Of a DNA stretch of 59,686 bases, positions 1 to 9,263 are shown piece after piece (within the stretch, counting starts at the first letter, position 1; each line of letters starts with the position of its first letter). A program made the translations under genes and the position numbers. Source of the DNA: Spirochaetales bacterium (GTDB taxonomy: Bacteria; Spirochaetota; Spirochaetia; DSM-27196; Alkalispirochaetaceae); NCBI GenBank assembly GCA_028282545.1, contig JANQHT010000012.1, positions 1 through 59,686 of the forward strand, written 5' to 3'. The notes under the pieces are model-generated. The model was not told where the DNA came from. It saw only the letters and a list, made by a program, of their open reading frames with translations, and ran no database searches.

Positions 1-1969
1 AGTACTCGCACTGCGGGAGGGCGGTCCGATCGGTCCGCGTCTTCGCCTCCGCCGGTGACGCAACGGGAAAGTGCACGACCCAGGTCGTCGGGTTGTCACG
101 GGTCTGCCCGTTCTCCGGGTCCATGGGAACGCCGGCGTCGCGGAGCACCTTGTAGACGGGCGAGTGTGAGCTGACGCGAACGTTTCGAACGTAATAGTGT
201 GACCAGCGCGCATGGATTCCGGAAGAGCTGTTGAGGAGCTGGCTCGAGTTTCCGGAGGGCTTGACCGTGGTAGTCGCCGCCGACGCGGGGATTCCCAGTG
301 CCTGAGCGTAGACTCGGTTCACCTCGATCGACGTCTCCTGTAACATGCGCTGCACCTCCGGATCCTGGCTGACACGACTATCCATCTGACCGTTCAGATC
401 GACGCCGAGCAGGCGCTCCTCGGAGCAGTTCTTTTTCCAGATATCCCGCAACCCCGGGAAATGGGTGGCCATGCTCTGGATCGTACCGATAATCGTCGCC
501 AGCTCAACTTTTTCCCGCAGCGTCTCGGCGGTGTCGTTCTGCCTGGCGATCGCGCTGGTGAGGTTGCAGAACTGGTAGGGGCGGAGAACGATTTCACCAC
601 AGGGGTTCGTGCCGAACACCGCCGCATCGCGACGGTCCGGACGGTTCGATAGGGCCGCGCGCCGGTTGAAGATGCCCGGCTCGCCTCCGCCGGACGAAAC
701 CATGTCCAGAACAAAGCGAGCGACCTCCTCCTGGGAGAGCTCGCGGTCCGGCCAGACCGCCGAGTTGTTGGCGTTCCAGCGCTGGTTGTTGTGAACCCAG
801 AAATCACCATCTTTGGCGTGGCGCATCTCCTGGTCGTCATAGTCAAAGAGAGAAATCATCGCCGTCCGCCGGACCCCCCCCGAAACCGCGGCGCTCCCTA
901 CGGCGCACATGATGTCGTGAGCGTCCAGGGCCGTGAGGAAACCGCCCTGACGCGCGAGGATACGATCCCGGGCAAAGCGAAGCATGCTTCTAAGCGGTTC
1001 AGGACCGGACGCGCGCCCCCCCTTCACCCGCAACGGCTCCCCTGCCGGACGCACCAGTGACATGTCAAACTCGACGTCTTCGCCGGCGAACCACGTTTCG
1101 AGGCCCCTTCGTACCGCCTCCGCCCAACCATCCGACGTGTCGGGAACCACGAAGGCGGGTCGCTTGACGCCGGTCTGGCGCCGGATACGCGGCAACTGTT
1201 CCACGTACCGGCGCTCCACGCTGTAGCCGACGCCGCATCCGTTCATCGAGATGATCAACGCTTCGACGAAGCTCTGGATACTGTCGACCGGCAGGTACGA
1301 ACAGTTATAGATGGCGATATTGTTCCGCCTGGCCGGCGAGCCGGCCATCGCGAGCAGCCGCATCGAAGGCATGACTTTCATCTCGAGAATACCCGCGCGG
1401 ATACGCTCGTACACGTCACGGGGGAGCCTCTGCTCCGACAGTTCCTTGAGGTAGTCCACGGCGCGGTCCACCGTCTCCACCCACGTCTCGCGGCGCCCCA
1501 GGTCGTAGTCGAAGCGTGAGTACTTGTCGTAAAACTGGAACTGCTGGACCGGAGTCGGGAAGTACTTGTCCGACTCGTCAAACGCCTGTTTCACATCGGC
1601 CGGTACCGGACGAACCTTGCGCTGCCGCGCATGTTCCGCACGATAGAGGATATACGCCTTGGCCGCAGCGTACTCACCGTTGGCCTGCAGGACCATCTCC
1701 ACGACGTCCTGGATATTTTCGACGGTCGGCGCCGGGTATTGCGCCGCCACGACGCGAGTGATCTGCCGGGTCAGTTCCGAAACGGGCGTTCCCGGCAACT
1801 TTCCCTGCGCCTCGAAGCAGCGCGATATGGCGCGTTGTATTCGTTTGGCCTCGAATGCGACGAGGCGACCATCTCTCTTTCTGATCTCTTCCGGCGTTGC
1901 CAGATCAGGCTCTTCCGATTGTCTGGTGCGAACGGTTACTGGCTGCAAAACCGATGCGTTGTCGTCCAA
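1..1969 (-). CDS. nrdJ: Adenosylcobalamin-dependent (class II) ribonucleotide reductase, 3'-truncated by window edge
   Basis: Reduces ribonucleotides to deoxyribonucleotides in the cytoplasm using a B12-generated thiyl radical. The reading frame is open for 656 codons and runs off the window, so the C-terminus is not seen. Residues ~35-110 look like an ATP-cone (KRDGRLVAFEAKRIQRAI). The barrel follows with NCSYLPVDS, ISMNGCGVGYSVERR, the catalytic segment FGTNPCGEI followed by CNL, and VKPSGNSSQLL. These resemble the monomeric Lactobacillus-type (RTPR) branch more than the dimeric one, although the ATP-cone is an extra. I chose a TTG start because it has GGAGGGG 5-11 nt upstream and no ATG fits before the ATP-cone. 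The family call is secure; the monomeric subtype is less so. Confidence 0.9.
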   Translation of the reverse strand, partial: MDDNASVLQPVTVRTRQSEEPDLATPEEIRKRDGRLVAFEAKRIQRAISRCFEAQGKLPGTPVSELTRQITRVVAAQYPAPTVENIQDVVEMVLQANGEYAAAKAYILYRAEHARQRKVRPVPADVKQAFDESDKYFPTPVQQFQFYDKYSRFDYDLGRRETWVETVDRAVDYLKELSEQRLPRDVYERIRAGILEMKVMPSMRLLAMAGSPARRNNIAIYNCSYLPVDSIQSFVEALIISMNGCGVGYSVERRYVEQLPRIRRQTGVKRPAFVVPDTSDGWAEAVRRGLETWFAGEDVEFDMSLVRPAGEPLRVKGGRASGPEPLRSMLRFARDRILARQGGFLTALDAHDIMCAVGSAAVSGGVRRTAMISLFDYDDQEMRHAKDGDFWVHNNQRWNANNSAVWPDRELSQEEVARFVLDMVSSGGGEPGIFNRRAALSNRPDRRDAAVFGTNPCGEIVLRPYQFCNLTSAIARQNDTAETLREKVELATIIGTIQSMATHFPGLRDIWKKNCSEERLLGVDLNGQMDSRVSQDPEVQRMLQETSIEVNRVYAQALGIPASAATTTVKPSGNSSQLLNSSSGIHARWSHYYVRNVRVSSHSPVYKVLRDAGVPMDPENGQTRDNPTTWVVHFPVASPAEAKTRTDRTALPQCEY

Positions 1970-1998
1970 AATTCCCCTCCCAGTCCACTTTCTGTGGT

Positions 1999-2017
1999 GG
2001 TGTTTTCTTATGACACC
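1999..2017. promoter_or_regulatory. Inverted repeat upstream of nrdJ (possible operator)
   Basis: GGTGT-N9-ACACC lies about 30 nt upstream of the nrdJ TTG start. The arms are perfect, but the site does not match the NrdR box well, so its role is unassigned. The rest of the 283-bp gap (1970-2252) contains a short CGGGA/TCCCG hairpin near 2053-2068 and no ORF. Confidence 0.25.
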
Positions 2018-2234
2018 AACAGTCATTTTACGCTACATGTGGTGTCCCTGTGAATAAGAATCGGGAAATTTCTCCCGTGAGTTAAGCTTTTTTTGATAAG
2101 TTGACCGCACCATCCATATCGCTTGTACCGATTCGATGGTCCAGGGGAAACGCGCAGGATCGGGCCGTTCCGAAGAAGCGGCCGCCGGGCACCACGCCCG
2201 GGCTCACGTGTCCGAGGCCCCGGGCACATCGGTG

Positions 2235-2272
2235 CCACCGGCGGATTCGCCGTCAGGCGCCTCCGCCGGTGG
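2235..2272 (-). terminator. Stem-loop overlapping the end of the araC-type gene
   Basis: CCACCGGCGGA (2235-2245) and TCCGCCGGTGG (2262-2272) form a perfect 11-bp inverted repeat with a 16-nt loop. The loop contains the stop codon of the AraC-family gene. There is no U-tract on the minus strand, so it could be a Rho-assisted end or an mRNA-stabilising structure rather than a classical terminator. Confidence 0.4.
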
Positions 2273-3134
2273 CGGGTAGCACCCTAACCGCGTAGTCGGT
2301 CGGATTCGATTGGTAGTACTGTTCCCGGTAACGGGAGGGACTCACACCGGCGTACTTCTTGAACGCCGCGGAAAATCGATCCTGATCTTCGTACCCCGTT
2401 CGCCAGGCGATCTCCTTCACGGAATCGGTCGTATTGAGCAACAACGAAGAGGCCGCTTCGAGTCGCAAGCGCCGGTAGTACGCCATGGGAGAAATCGCGA
2501 AACGCGAACGAAAGAGCCGGATCAGGTGCTCCGGGGAGACTCCCACCTCTCCGGCAAAGTCCGACAGGGGGCGCGGTGTGTCGAGATGGCGCTGGAAGAG
2601 CGCAAGCAACCGGTCCACGTGGATGCTGTGTTCGTCGGATGAGACCGGGAGTTGCCGCCGCTCCACAAGGGCCGCCGCGAGGTCGAAAATAAACGACGCC
2701 AAGTCGTGGCACGCCGCGGACCGGTAGTACGGGTTGTCGTGGACGTACTTGTTCTTGATCTCCTCGAATCGGACGCGCCGTCGGACGCCGATCCGCCCCG
2801 GAAACGACGAGAGGAATCGTTTGTTTGCCACGACGCCGGCGAGCCGCGAACGGGGAGCAACCGCAAAAAGCACCGCGTAGTAGGTGATCGGATTATCGAG
2901 GTCGTTGGTTACGATCGCGTGTTCCACACCGGGCGGCGAGAAAAAGAGCGATCCTCGTTCGATGGAGTACACCGTACCCGCTTGCTTGAAGCTACCGGCG
3001 CCGTCGAGAAAGTAGTGAAACTCCATTTCCCCGGGATCGTGCCCGTGCCACCGGGAGTGCCACAGGACCAGGTGCGGCATCTGGAGCGCGTGGACAAAAA
3101 CCACGTCGCGAATATCGATGTCTGCCTCGTACAC
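2253..3134 (-). CDS. AraC-family transcriptional regulator, likely of xylose genes
   Basis: DNA-binding regulator of 293 aa with an N-terminal cupin-like sensor (about residues 10-150, including HDPGEMEFHYFLDG and SPPGVEHA) and a C-terminal pair of helix-turn-helix units (about 185-280; GVSPEHLIRLFRSRF, VKEIAWRTGYEDQDRFSAAF). It is divergent from xylA with only ~110 bp between them, so it probably senses a pentose and controls xylAB and itself. The start is a GTG directly after an in-frame stop (TGA at 3138-3140), so the gene cannot begin further upstream. No good ribosome-binding site precedes it, so a start at an internal ATG near residue 17 is possible. Confidence 0.85.
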   Translation of the reverse strand: MYEADIDIRDVVFVHALQMPHLVLWHSRWHGHDPGEMEFHYFLDGAGSFKQAGTVYSIERGSLFFSPPGVEHAIVTNDLDNPITYYAVLFAVAPRSRLAGVVANKRFLSSFPGRIGVRRRVRFEEIKNKYVHDNPYYRSAACHDLASFIFDLAAALVERRQLPVSSDEHSIHVDRLLALFQRHLDTPRPLSDFAGEVGVSPEHLIRLFRSRFAISPMAYYRRLRLEAASSLLLNTTDSVKEIAWRTGYEDQDRFSAAFKKYAGVSPSRYREQYYQSNPTDYAVRVLPATGGGA

Positions 3135-3204
3135 GTATCAAGGAGGCCACGAAGCCGCCGTTGATGTCAATTCTGGAGGGCACAAGTCAATTATGAACGT
3201 ATCA
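3133..3204. promoter_or_regulatory. Divergent araC-type / xylA control region with direct repeat
   Basis: The short intergenic region carries ACGTATCA twice in the same orientation (3133-3140 and 3197-3204), 64 bp apart or about six helical turns. This spacing is compatible with AraC-type half-sites that loop DNA, but 8 bp is short and the first copy overlaps the regulator start. No convincing -35/-10 pair was found. Confidence 0.25.
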
Positions 3205-3245
3205 TGCCGCGTGTACCGGGTGTAGTCTCGAAATCGGAGGAGACG

Positions 3246-4556
3246 ATGAAAGAAATATTCCCGACCATTCCCTCTATTCCTCACGAGGGACCCGACTCGA
3301 AAAACCCACTGGCATTCAAATACTTCGACCCAAACAAAAACGTAGGCGACAAGTCGATGGGCGAACACCTCCGTTTTTCCATGGCCTACTGGCACACGAT
3401 GAACGGCGGCGGCACGGATCCATTCGGCACCGTAACGGCGGTTCGCCCCTGGGACGGCGTGCGAGACCCGATGGAACTCGCCAGGATCAAGATGCGCGGC
3501 CTCTTCGAACTCACCACTAAGCTTCAGATCCCGTTTTTCTGTTTTCACGACCGCGACGTTGCACCCGCCGGCGACACACTTCGGGAGTGCAACAGGAACC
3601 TGGACGAAATCGTCTCCTACGTGAAGGAACTGTACCAGGACTACCCGACGCGTCTTCTTTGGGGTACGGCGCAGCTCTTCTGGTTTCCAAAGTTCATGCA
3701 CGGCGCCGGGACTTCGCCCTACCCGGACGTATTCGCCTATGCGGCCGGACAGGTCAAGAAGGCGATGGAGGTAACCAAGGAACTGGACGGCGAGAACTAC
3801 GTCTTCTGGGGCGGCCGCGAGGGGTACGAAACGCTGCTCAACACCGACATGGGGATCGAACTCGACAATCTGGGCTACTTCCTGCGCATGGCCGTGGACT
3901 ACGCAAAGGAGATCGGCTTTACTGGGCAACTCCTGATAGAACCAAAACCGAAGGAACCGACCAAGCACCAGTACGACGCCGACGCGGGTTCGATCTGGGG
4001 CTTCCTCCAGGAGTACAACCTGGAAAAGGCGTTCAAGCTCAATATCGAAACGAACCATGCCACGCTGGCGGGGCATACGATGCAGCACGAGTTGCAGTTC
4101 GCGCGAACCAAGGGCATTCTTGGAAGCGTCGACGCCAACCAGGGCGATGAACTCCTGGGGTGGGATACCGACCAATTCCCCACCAACATCTACGGTACCA
4201 CGGCGATCATGTACCAGATCCTGTTGAACGGCGGTCTGCACACGGGCGGGCTCAATTTCGACGCAAAGGTTCGCAGGCCGTCCTTCACGGTGGAAGACCT
4301 CGCGGCGGCTCACATCGCCGGGATGGACGCCTTTGCCCGCGGCCTGGAAGCGGCGCAGGCTATGAAAAAAGAGAGGGCCCTTTCCGCATTCGTGGATGAA
4401 CGCTACGCCGGGTACAACGACGGAATCGGAAGAAAGATCCGCGACAAGCAGACGAGCTTCGCCGATCTCGAAGCGTACGTCATCGACAAGAGCGACATCC
4501 AGGTGGGCTCGGGGAAACAGGAGTACCTGGAGAGCGTGGTCAATACGTATATATAG
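3246..4556 (+). CDS. xylA: Xylose isomerase
   Basis: Converts D-xylose to D-xylulose in the cytoplasm. The 436-aa length is normal for the long (group II) xylose isomerases. Catalytic and metal-site segments are intact: FCFHDRDVAPAG, the VFWGGREGYETLLNTD signature, LLIEPKPKEPTKHQYD, NIETNHATLAGH and GSVDANQGDELLGWDTD. I use the ATG at 3246, preceded by GGAGGAG at 6-12 nt, rather than the ATG at 3204, which would add 14 non-conserved residues with no ribosome-binding site. It is followed 18 nt later by xylB, forming an operon. Confidence 0.97.
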   Translation: MKEIFPTIPSIPHEGPDSKNPLAFKYFDPNKNVGDKSMGEHLRFSMAYWHTMNGGGTDPFGTVTAVRPWDGVRDPMELARIKMRGLFELTTKLQIPFFCFHDRDVAPAGDTLRECNRNLDEIVSYVKELYQDYPTRLLWGTAQLFWFPKFMHGAGTSPYPDVFAYAAGQVKKAMEVTKELDGENYVFWGGREGYETLLNTDMGIELDNLGYFLRMAVDYAKEIGFTGQLLIEPKPKEPTKHQYDADAGSIWGFLQEYNLEKAFKLNIETNHATLAGHTMQHELQFARTKGILGSVDANQGDELLGWDTDQFPTNIYGTTAIMYQILLNGGLHTGGLNFDAKVRRPSFTVEDLAAAHIAGMDAFARGLEAAQAMKKERALSAFVDERYAGYNDGIGRKIRDKQTSFADLEAYVIDKSDIQVGSGKQEYLESVVNTYI

Positions 4557-4574
4557 GACACGCAGGGGGCGAGA

Positions 4575-6233
4575 ATGGCAGGACGGTACACACTCGGCAT
4601 CGATTGCAGTACCCAGAGCGTTACCGCGGTTGTCGTTGACACCTCTTCCGGGCACGTCACGCAGGAGCGGCAGATCTCATACCGCGACGATCCCCGCACC
4701 AACCGGTACGGCATCGATTTTACCACGCTATTGGTGCCGTCGCGGGTGGACGGTGAAGCCGACCAGCCGCCGCTCATGTTCCTGGCCGGACTCGATGCGG
4801 TCCTATCGGACCTCGCCGGCGACGGTGCGCCCCTAAACGACGTCGCGGCGATCGCGGTCAGCGCCCAGCAGCACGCCCACGTGTACCTGTCGGGAGCCGC
4901 CGACGGCGCCTTCGCGGGACTCGCCGAACGGGGGTTGGTCCGGTCCGGCAACACCGCGGGTCCCGATTTGTCCACACGCTTTGCCGACGCTTTTTCGTAC
5001 CGGACCGCGCCGATCTGGCAAACCGCCGACACGGCGGCGGAGGCGGACGAAATCCGCGCCGGTGCCGGTGGGCGCGAAGCGGTGATCGCCGAGTCCGGTT
5101 CCAACAGTCCCTTGAGGTTTACCGGCGCCGTGGTCCGCCGCGTCGGCAAACGGTACCCGGAGGCGTACGAAGCAACGGCGCGGATTCACCTGCTGAGCAG
5201 TTTCCTCTCCGGCGTTTTGGCCGGCGTTCCCGACTGCCCCATCGACTGGGGGAACGGCTCCGGCATGTCCCTCATGGACTATGGACGACGGGTATGGTCG
5301 AACCGGCTGGTGGCGGCGGCTGCCGATGGCCTCCCCGGCGGACCGGCTGCGCTACAGGGAAAACTGCCCGGCCTGGCGAGCCCCGTTACCTCCGCCGGAA
5401 CGATCGCCCCCTACTTCGCGGGCAGATTCGGGTTCGACCGCAACTGCGTCGTCGCGGTCGGCTCCGGGGACAACCCCCAGTCCAAGGTGCTCAGCACGGG
5501 CGACCTGCTCTCGCTTGGAACGTCCTTTGTGTACATGGTGGACACGGGCGAACCCCGCGTGGACGCACAGGGCTACGCCAACAGCATGTACGACGGACTG
5601 GGCCGGCCCTTCATCTTTGCCTGCCGCACCAACGGTGCCATGGTCTGGGACCGGGTGCGTTCACTCTTCGGCGCCGGCGGTGACTTCGCGCGTTCGTCGG
5701 CGGCGCTCGCTGCAGCCGACCCACGCGTCCGGACGGCGGTCTGGCAGCCCTACGCCGAGAGCTATCCCGAGTCGCCGCCGGTGCCACACACCGCGATAGA
5801 AGCCGGTGACGGAACGTTCGAGGAGTGGTACCCGGCGATCGTCGATAGTGCCCTGGCACTTACATGGCTCTACGCGGCGGATTTCGACGGCCGCGGAGAC
5901 GCCGGAGCGGACGTCCCGGCGACCAAGGGTGCGGGTTCCGGTGCGAACGGCAGCGTTCTCGCGGTCACCGGCGGCCCCGTGGCTGATCCCGAGATCCTGC
6001 GGCGGATCGCCGCCGTGTGGCGCCGGCCGGTCACAGTGGTTGGCGGAGGAGGAGCCGCCCTCGGATCGGCCGTCAATGCCTTTGCCGCGGCGGGCGCAGA
6101 TGAGGCCTCGGTAGACGGGCTACGCCGATCCCTGATTCCCGCGGGCAGTTTCATTGAACCCGAGCCGGAGCTAATGGAAGCGTTCCACGGCAGAGGGGGC
6201 GCGATCGAGTCGATCGCCCGTCGAATGGTATAG
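4575..6233 (+). CDS. xylB: FGGY-family carbohydrate kinase, probable xylulokinase
   Basis: Expected to phosphorylate D-xylulose to xylulose 5-phosphate, the step after xylA. The 552-aa protein has the N-terminal phosphate-binding motif (GIDCSTQSVTAVVVD, residues ~8-22), a middle FGGY segment (VGSGDNPQSK, LLSLGTSFVYM) and the C-terminal ATP-binding motifs (VTGGPVADPEILRRIAAVW, GGGGAALGSAVNAFAAAG). It is about 50 residues longer than typical XylB. Position right behind xylA supports the substrate, but another ketopentose kinase activity cannot be excluded from sequence alone. Confidence 0.88.
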   Translation: MAGRYTLGIDCSTQSVTAVVVDTSSGHVTQERQISYRDDPRTNRYGIDFTTLLVPSRVDGEADQPPLMFLAGLDAVLSDLAGDGAPLNDVAAIAVSAQQHAHVYLSGAADGAFAGLAERGLVRSGNTAGPDLSTRFADAFSYRTAPIWQTADTAAEADEIRAGAGGREAVIAESGSNSPLRFTGAVVRRVGKRYPEAYEATARIHLLSSFLSGVLAGVPDCPIDWGNGSGMSLMDYGRRVWSNRLVAAAADGLPGGPAALQGKLPGLASPVTSAGTIAPYFAGRFGFDRNCVVAVGSGDNPQSKVLSTGDLLSLGTSFVYMVDTGEPRVDAQGYANSMYDGLGRPFIFACRTNGAMVWDRVRSLFGAGGDFARSSAALAAADPRVRTAVWQPYAESYPESPPVPHTAIEAGDGTFEEWYPAIVDSALALTWLYAADFDGRGDAGADVPATKGAGSGANGSVLAVTGGPVADPEILRRIAAVWRRPVTVVGGGGAALGSAVNAFAAAGADEASVDGLRRSLIPAGSFIEPEPELMEAFHGRGGAIESIARRMV

Positions 6234-6237
6234 AGAT

Positions 6238-6249
6238 TTGTTCCAACAA
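6238..6249. promoter_or_regulatory. Putative operator of the GntR-LacI-type regulator
   Basis: TTGTT-CC-AACAA is an inverted repeat just after xylB and 36 nt before the regulator start; a further TTGTTCC lies at 6279-6285, at the start codon. The extended string TTTGTTCCAACAAT closely matches TTTGTTCCAACCAAT in the leader of the xyloside transporter operon (24972-24986), suggesting one regulator binds both places. Confidence 0.45.
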
Positions 6250-6284
6250 TTGCGTATGTTTGTACTTACTGGTATGCTTGTTCC

Positions 6285-7370
6285 ATGGCGACCAAGCACG
6301 AGCACGTTCGGGAGTACATCAGGCGCAAAATAGCCGACGGCGACATCCGGGAAGGGGATACGCTCCCGGGCGAACTCGAGTTGTCGCAGCAGCTTGCGGT
6401 CAGCCGCAACACAATTCGTCACGCCCTGGGAGCACTGGAACAGGAGTTTCGACTGGAGCGTACGCCGGGCCGCGGTACCGTATACCTCGGGCCCCGGACG
6501 CGCACATCCGGAGTCCAGACGATCGGCGTGGTAAACAGCACGCTTATGGTCGGCATCTACCCCGAGATGATTCACGGCATCGAGGACGGCCTCTACCGGG
6601 GCGGATACACAATGATCCTCACCAACGGGAATCACGATCACCAAAAGGAACGGGAATCGATCGACCGGATGATGAACCAGGGCATTTCCGGTCTCGTCAT
6701 CGAGCCCACCGGGAACGGGCGCCTCACCGCCGAGGATCCCTTCGTCGCGACCCTCAACAAGCTGGACCTGCCGATCATCACCACGGGGTGTCAAATCCCG
6801 GGACTCAACGCATCGTACGTCACGATGGACGATCGCGCCGTGGGGCGACACGCGACCACATACCTCATCGAACGCGGGCATCGTCGCATCGGTATGGTTT
6901 ACATGGATGATACGCAGGCCGGAAGCCTTCGGTTCGAAGGGTATCGGGAGGCACTTCGGGACGCCGGCATACCGGAAAACGCCGACCACATCGCGAGCTT
7001 TGCCTCAACCGACCCCGACCCCACCGCCGCGGTGTCGGGCACTCGTTCCATCCTCGATACGCCCGGCGGCCCGCCAACGGCGATCTTCTATTTCAACGAC
7101 CAGATCGCGCTGGAGTCATATCCCGCCTTTGCAGAAGCGGGTCTCTCAGTACCCGGGGACATTTCCGTAGTCGGTGTGGACAACATTCCCAAAGCGGCGG
7201 ATGCGCGGCCCGGGCTCACGACGTTCAACCACCCCAAATACCTGATGGGGAAGATCGTTGCCGAGATCATGCTGGCACGGTTCGAACGACACACCACGCC
7301 GGGCGATCACGGACTGGTATTCCAACCGGACCTGGTGGAACGGGAGAGCGTGGCAAGATCGGCGAAGTAG
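6285..7370 (+). CDS. GntR-LacI chimeric sugar-responsive repressor (AraR-type architecture)
   Basis: The 361-aa protein joins a GntR winged helix (residues ~3-70; VREYIRRKIADGDIREGDTL, LSQQLAVSRNTIRHALGALE) to a LacI/periplasmic-binding-fold sensor (~80-350; IGVVNSTLMVGIYPEMIHGI, HRRIGMVYMDDTQAGSLRFEGYREAL, DISVVGVDN). This architecture is known from AraR, the arabinose repressor of Bacillus. It follows xylB by 51 bp and could be read with it or from its own promoter. The shared operator-like repeats upstream of the binding-protein/GH43 operon suggest it represses xylose or xyloside uptake. The ligand is inferred from neighbours only. Confidence 0.87.
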   Translation: MATKHEHVREYIRRKIADGDIREGDTLPGELELSQQLAVSRNTIRHALGALEQEFRLERTPGRGTVYLGPRTRTSGVQTIGVVNSTLMVGIYPEMIHGIEDGLYRGGYTMILTNGNHDHQKERESIDRMMNQGISGLVIEPTGNGRLTAEDPFVATLNKLDLPIITTGCQIPGLNASYVTMDDRAVGRHATTYLIERGHRRIGMVYMDDTQAGSLRFEGYREALRDAGIPENADHIASFASTDPDPTAAVSGTRSILDTPGGPPTAIFYFNDQIALESYPAFAEAGLSVPGDISVVGVDNIPKAADARPGLTTFNHPKYLMGKIVAEIMLARFERHTTPGDHGLVFQPDLVERESVARSAK

Positions 7371-7468
7371 TGTCCTGTCCCGATAATACGATTGCACAGT
7401 CTTCTGTGTCTCGTCAGACGTCGAGCATCGGCACAGGGCCAAAATGGTGGTATGAAATTTATTTCTTA

Positions 7469-8962
7469 ATGAAAAATTATATTCCAATAAACATAATTTT
7501 GTTAGTAATGTTTTTCATGGTTTCGGTGGTCGCTCTACCGGGTATCGAGGTTTCTCCTTCTTTTCCTGAGGCGAGCACGGTGGACGAGTTTGTGCGGAAC
7601 ACCGTCGCGTCGTACAAGATCCCCGGGCTCTCAATTGCGATCGTAAGCGATCGTGAAGTGCTGTACACCTCCGGATACGGCAGCGCCTCTCCGGGTGTGG
7701 ACGTCAAGCCGGATACGCCCTTTCTGTTGGGCTCAACGACAAAGGCGTTTACCGCGCTCGCGATCATGCGGTTGGTAGAGCAGGGGCGTGTCGAGCTTGA
7801 TGCTCCCGTGGAACGGTATGTGCCGCAATTTCGTCCCGCGCTCGCCGAGACCGGAGACTCGGTACAGAACGCTCAGATCACCGTGCGCCACCTCCTGCAC
7901 CACACCAGCGGTCTCTCCGACGCCGGGATGCCGGGGTTGACCGCCGGTGCGGGGAGTTTGGAAGAAGAGCTCGTTCTCCTCAATCGAATCATCCCCGACG
8001 CCCCGCCCGGTGAGCGATATGTCTACTTCAACGGCAACTATCGGCTCCTCGGGCTGATCGTCGAGCGAGTCGGCGGTGTGGAATATGGAGCGTTCCTCGC
8101 CGAAGAGCTGTTTCGGCCGTTGTCGATGGTATCCTCATACGCCGGACCCGACGGTGTCGAGGATCTCGCGCACGGACACGGGCAGCTCTTCGGCCATCCC
8201 TTTCGGCGTACCCAGGCGTTTCGACCGGGGGCGGTTTCTTCCGGGTACCTCGTGTCCAGCGCATCGGATGTCGCGCGCTTTCTCATGGCAGCGCTCAGAG
8301 CGGGCTCGGGCGACGATTCGGGCGTACTGGATCCCGAAACCGTGCGGCAAACGTGGACTCCTCCGGGAGATACCGGCGAGGGATACGCCATGGGATGGCT
8401 CGCGGTCGACGATCCGACGCACGGACGCTTGCTGATCCACGGCGGAGCGCTCGAAAACTATCAATCGTTCTTTTGTCTCATTCCGGAGCGCAACATCGGG
8501 TTTGCCTTTCTGATGAACCAAGGCGGAATCATGCCGATGCTGAGTTTCAACGCCATCCGCGACGGTCTACTTGCGATCGTACACGGCGAACGCCCGGATG
8601 TCGAATCGACGCGACGGCCGCTCGTGCTCGTCACGGGGATCGTTCTTGCCGTGGTCGGGATCGGTATCGTCCGGACGATACGCCTCAGAAGCTGGCTCTC
8701 GCGAAGGGAGCACAAGCAACGGTGGAGACGCAGGTGGGGTGCAGGGATCGAACTGTTATGGGCCGGCTTTCTTTTGCTCGGCTTCATCCCCCTCATGAAC
8801 GCAATCATGGGCGATACGATCGGTTGGACGACGCTCTACGGGTTATTCCCCGAGTTGTTCCTGCTCTTGCTCGTCTCGATCTGCCTCGGATTTTTCCGCG
8901 GATGCGTCAAGTGTTGGCTTCTCGTGCGGCACGATCGGAGCGCGGAGCGTAGTACCGCGTAG
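7469..8962 (+). CDS. Serine beta-lactamase-fold hydrolase with C-terminal membrane segments
   Basis: Likely an exported, membrane-bound esterase or D-peptidase of the class C beta-lactamase/AmpH superfamily. The ATG at 7469 gives 497 aa beginning with a signal-anchor (MKNYIPINIILLVMFFMV). A GTG at 7370 is in frame, but the 33 residues it adds look non-coding. Active-site motifs are the S-x-x-K in LGSTTKAFTALA (nucleophile Ser), the Tyr motif YFNGNY, and a late HGG motif (LLIHGGALENY). Three hydrophobic stretches near the end (about 405-490) should anchor it. Codons 1-20 are markedly A+T-rich compared with the rest. The substrate is unknown and no neighbour explains it. Confidence 0.75.
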   Translation: MKNYIPINIILLVMFFMVSVVALPGIEVSPSFPEASTVDEFVRNTVASYKIPGLSIAIVSDREVLYTSGYGSASPGVDVKPDTPFLLGSTTKAFTALAIMRLVEQGRVELDAPVERYVPQFRPALAETGDSVQNAQITVRHLLHHTSGLSDAGMPGLTAGAGSLEEELVLLNRIIPDAPPGERYVYFNGNYRLLGLIVERVGGVEYGAFLAEELFRPLSMVSSYAGPDGVEDLAHGHGQLFGHPFRRTQAFRPGAVSSGYLVSSASDVARFLMAALRAGSGDDSGVLDPETVRQTWTPPGDTGEGYAMGWLAVDDPTHGRLLIHGGALENYQSFFCLIPERNIGFAFLMNQGGIMPMLSFNAIRDGLLAIVHGERPDVESTRRPLVLVTGIVLAVVGIGIVRTIRLRSWLSRREHKQRWRRRWGAGIELLWAGFLLLGFIPLMNAIMGDTIGWTTLYGLFPELFLLLLVSICLGFFRGCVKCWLLVRHDRSAERSTA

Positions 8963-9082
8963 ATGTTGCCCGGCGCCGACCGACAACGTTCACCATTCGG
9001 AAAAGGCCACTCGTTGCGGGATGGTAGCCGCACAGTTTGACACAAACGAGTCGCGATGGTATCTTGGTGTACGTAAGAACAT

Positions 9083-9170
9083 AGGGGAGCTGGAGAGCGT
9101 CCGGCTGAGAGGAAACGCGAACTCGTTTCGACCCGCGAAACCTGATCTGGGTAATTCCAGCGGAGGGACA
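9083..9170 (+). promoter_or_regulatory. TPP riboswitch (THI element)
   Basis: The conserved TPP aptamer elements appear in order: GGGGAGC (P1 side), GGCTGAGAGG at about 9103-9112, a P3 helix GAAACG/CGTTTC, ACCC at 9131-9134, then CCTGATCTGGGTAATTCCAG and CGGAGGGA at 9141-9168. These match the pyrimidine- and pyrophosphate-sensing halves of the aptamer. With the terminator just downstream, it should shut off the operon at 9264-13370 when thiamin pyrophosphate is abundant. Confidence 0.95.
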
Positions 9171-9189
9171 AAGAGCGATGAAAGAGTAC

Positions 9190-9222
9190 GCCCGTTCGCT
9201 TCGCGCAAACGGGCTTTTTTTT
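9190..9222 (+). terminator. Intrinsic terminator of the TPP riboswitch expression platform
   Basis: GCCCGTT (9190-9196) pairs with AACGGGC (9208-9214) and is followed immediately by eight T residues. It sits between the aptamer and the first gene, so it acts as the attenuator that ligand binding should favour. Confidence 0.93.
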
Positions 9223-9263
9223 GCCCGCGCGCTTCCTCCGCCGGTTGCCCGACGGAGGATCAT

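Noticed and set aside
1970..2252. Cobalamin riboswitch upstream of the B12-dependent reductase
   Set aside because: I looked for the conserved B12-box on the minus strand and found none; only a short GGTGT-N9-ACACC dyad is present.
3138..4655. 505-codon open frame antisense to xylA
   Set aside because: It mirrors the xylose isomerase coding sequence and has no ribosome-binding site or family motif.
9021..9263. Upstream extension of the M28-like gene
   Set aside because: The open frame covers the TPP aptamer and terminator, which must be non-coding leader; the ATG at 9264 has a proper GGAGG.
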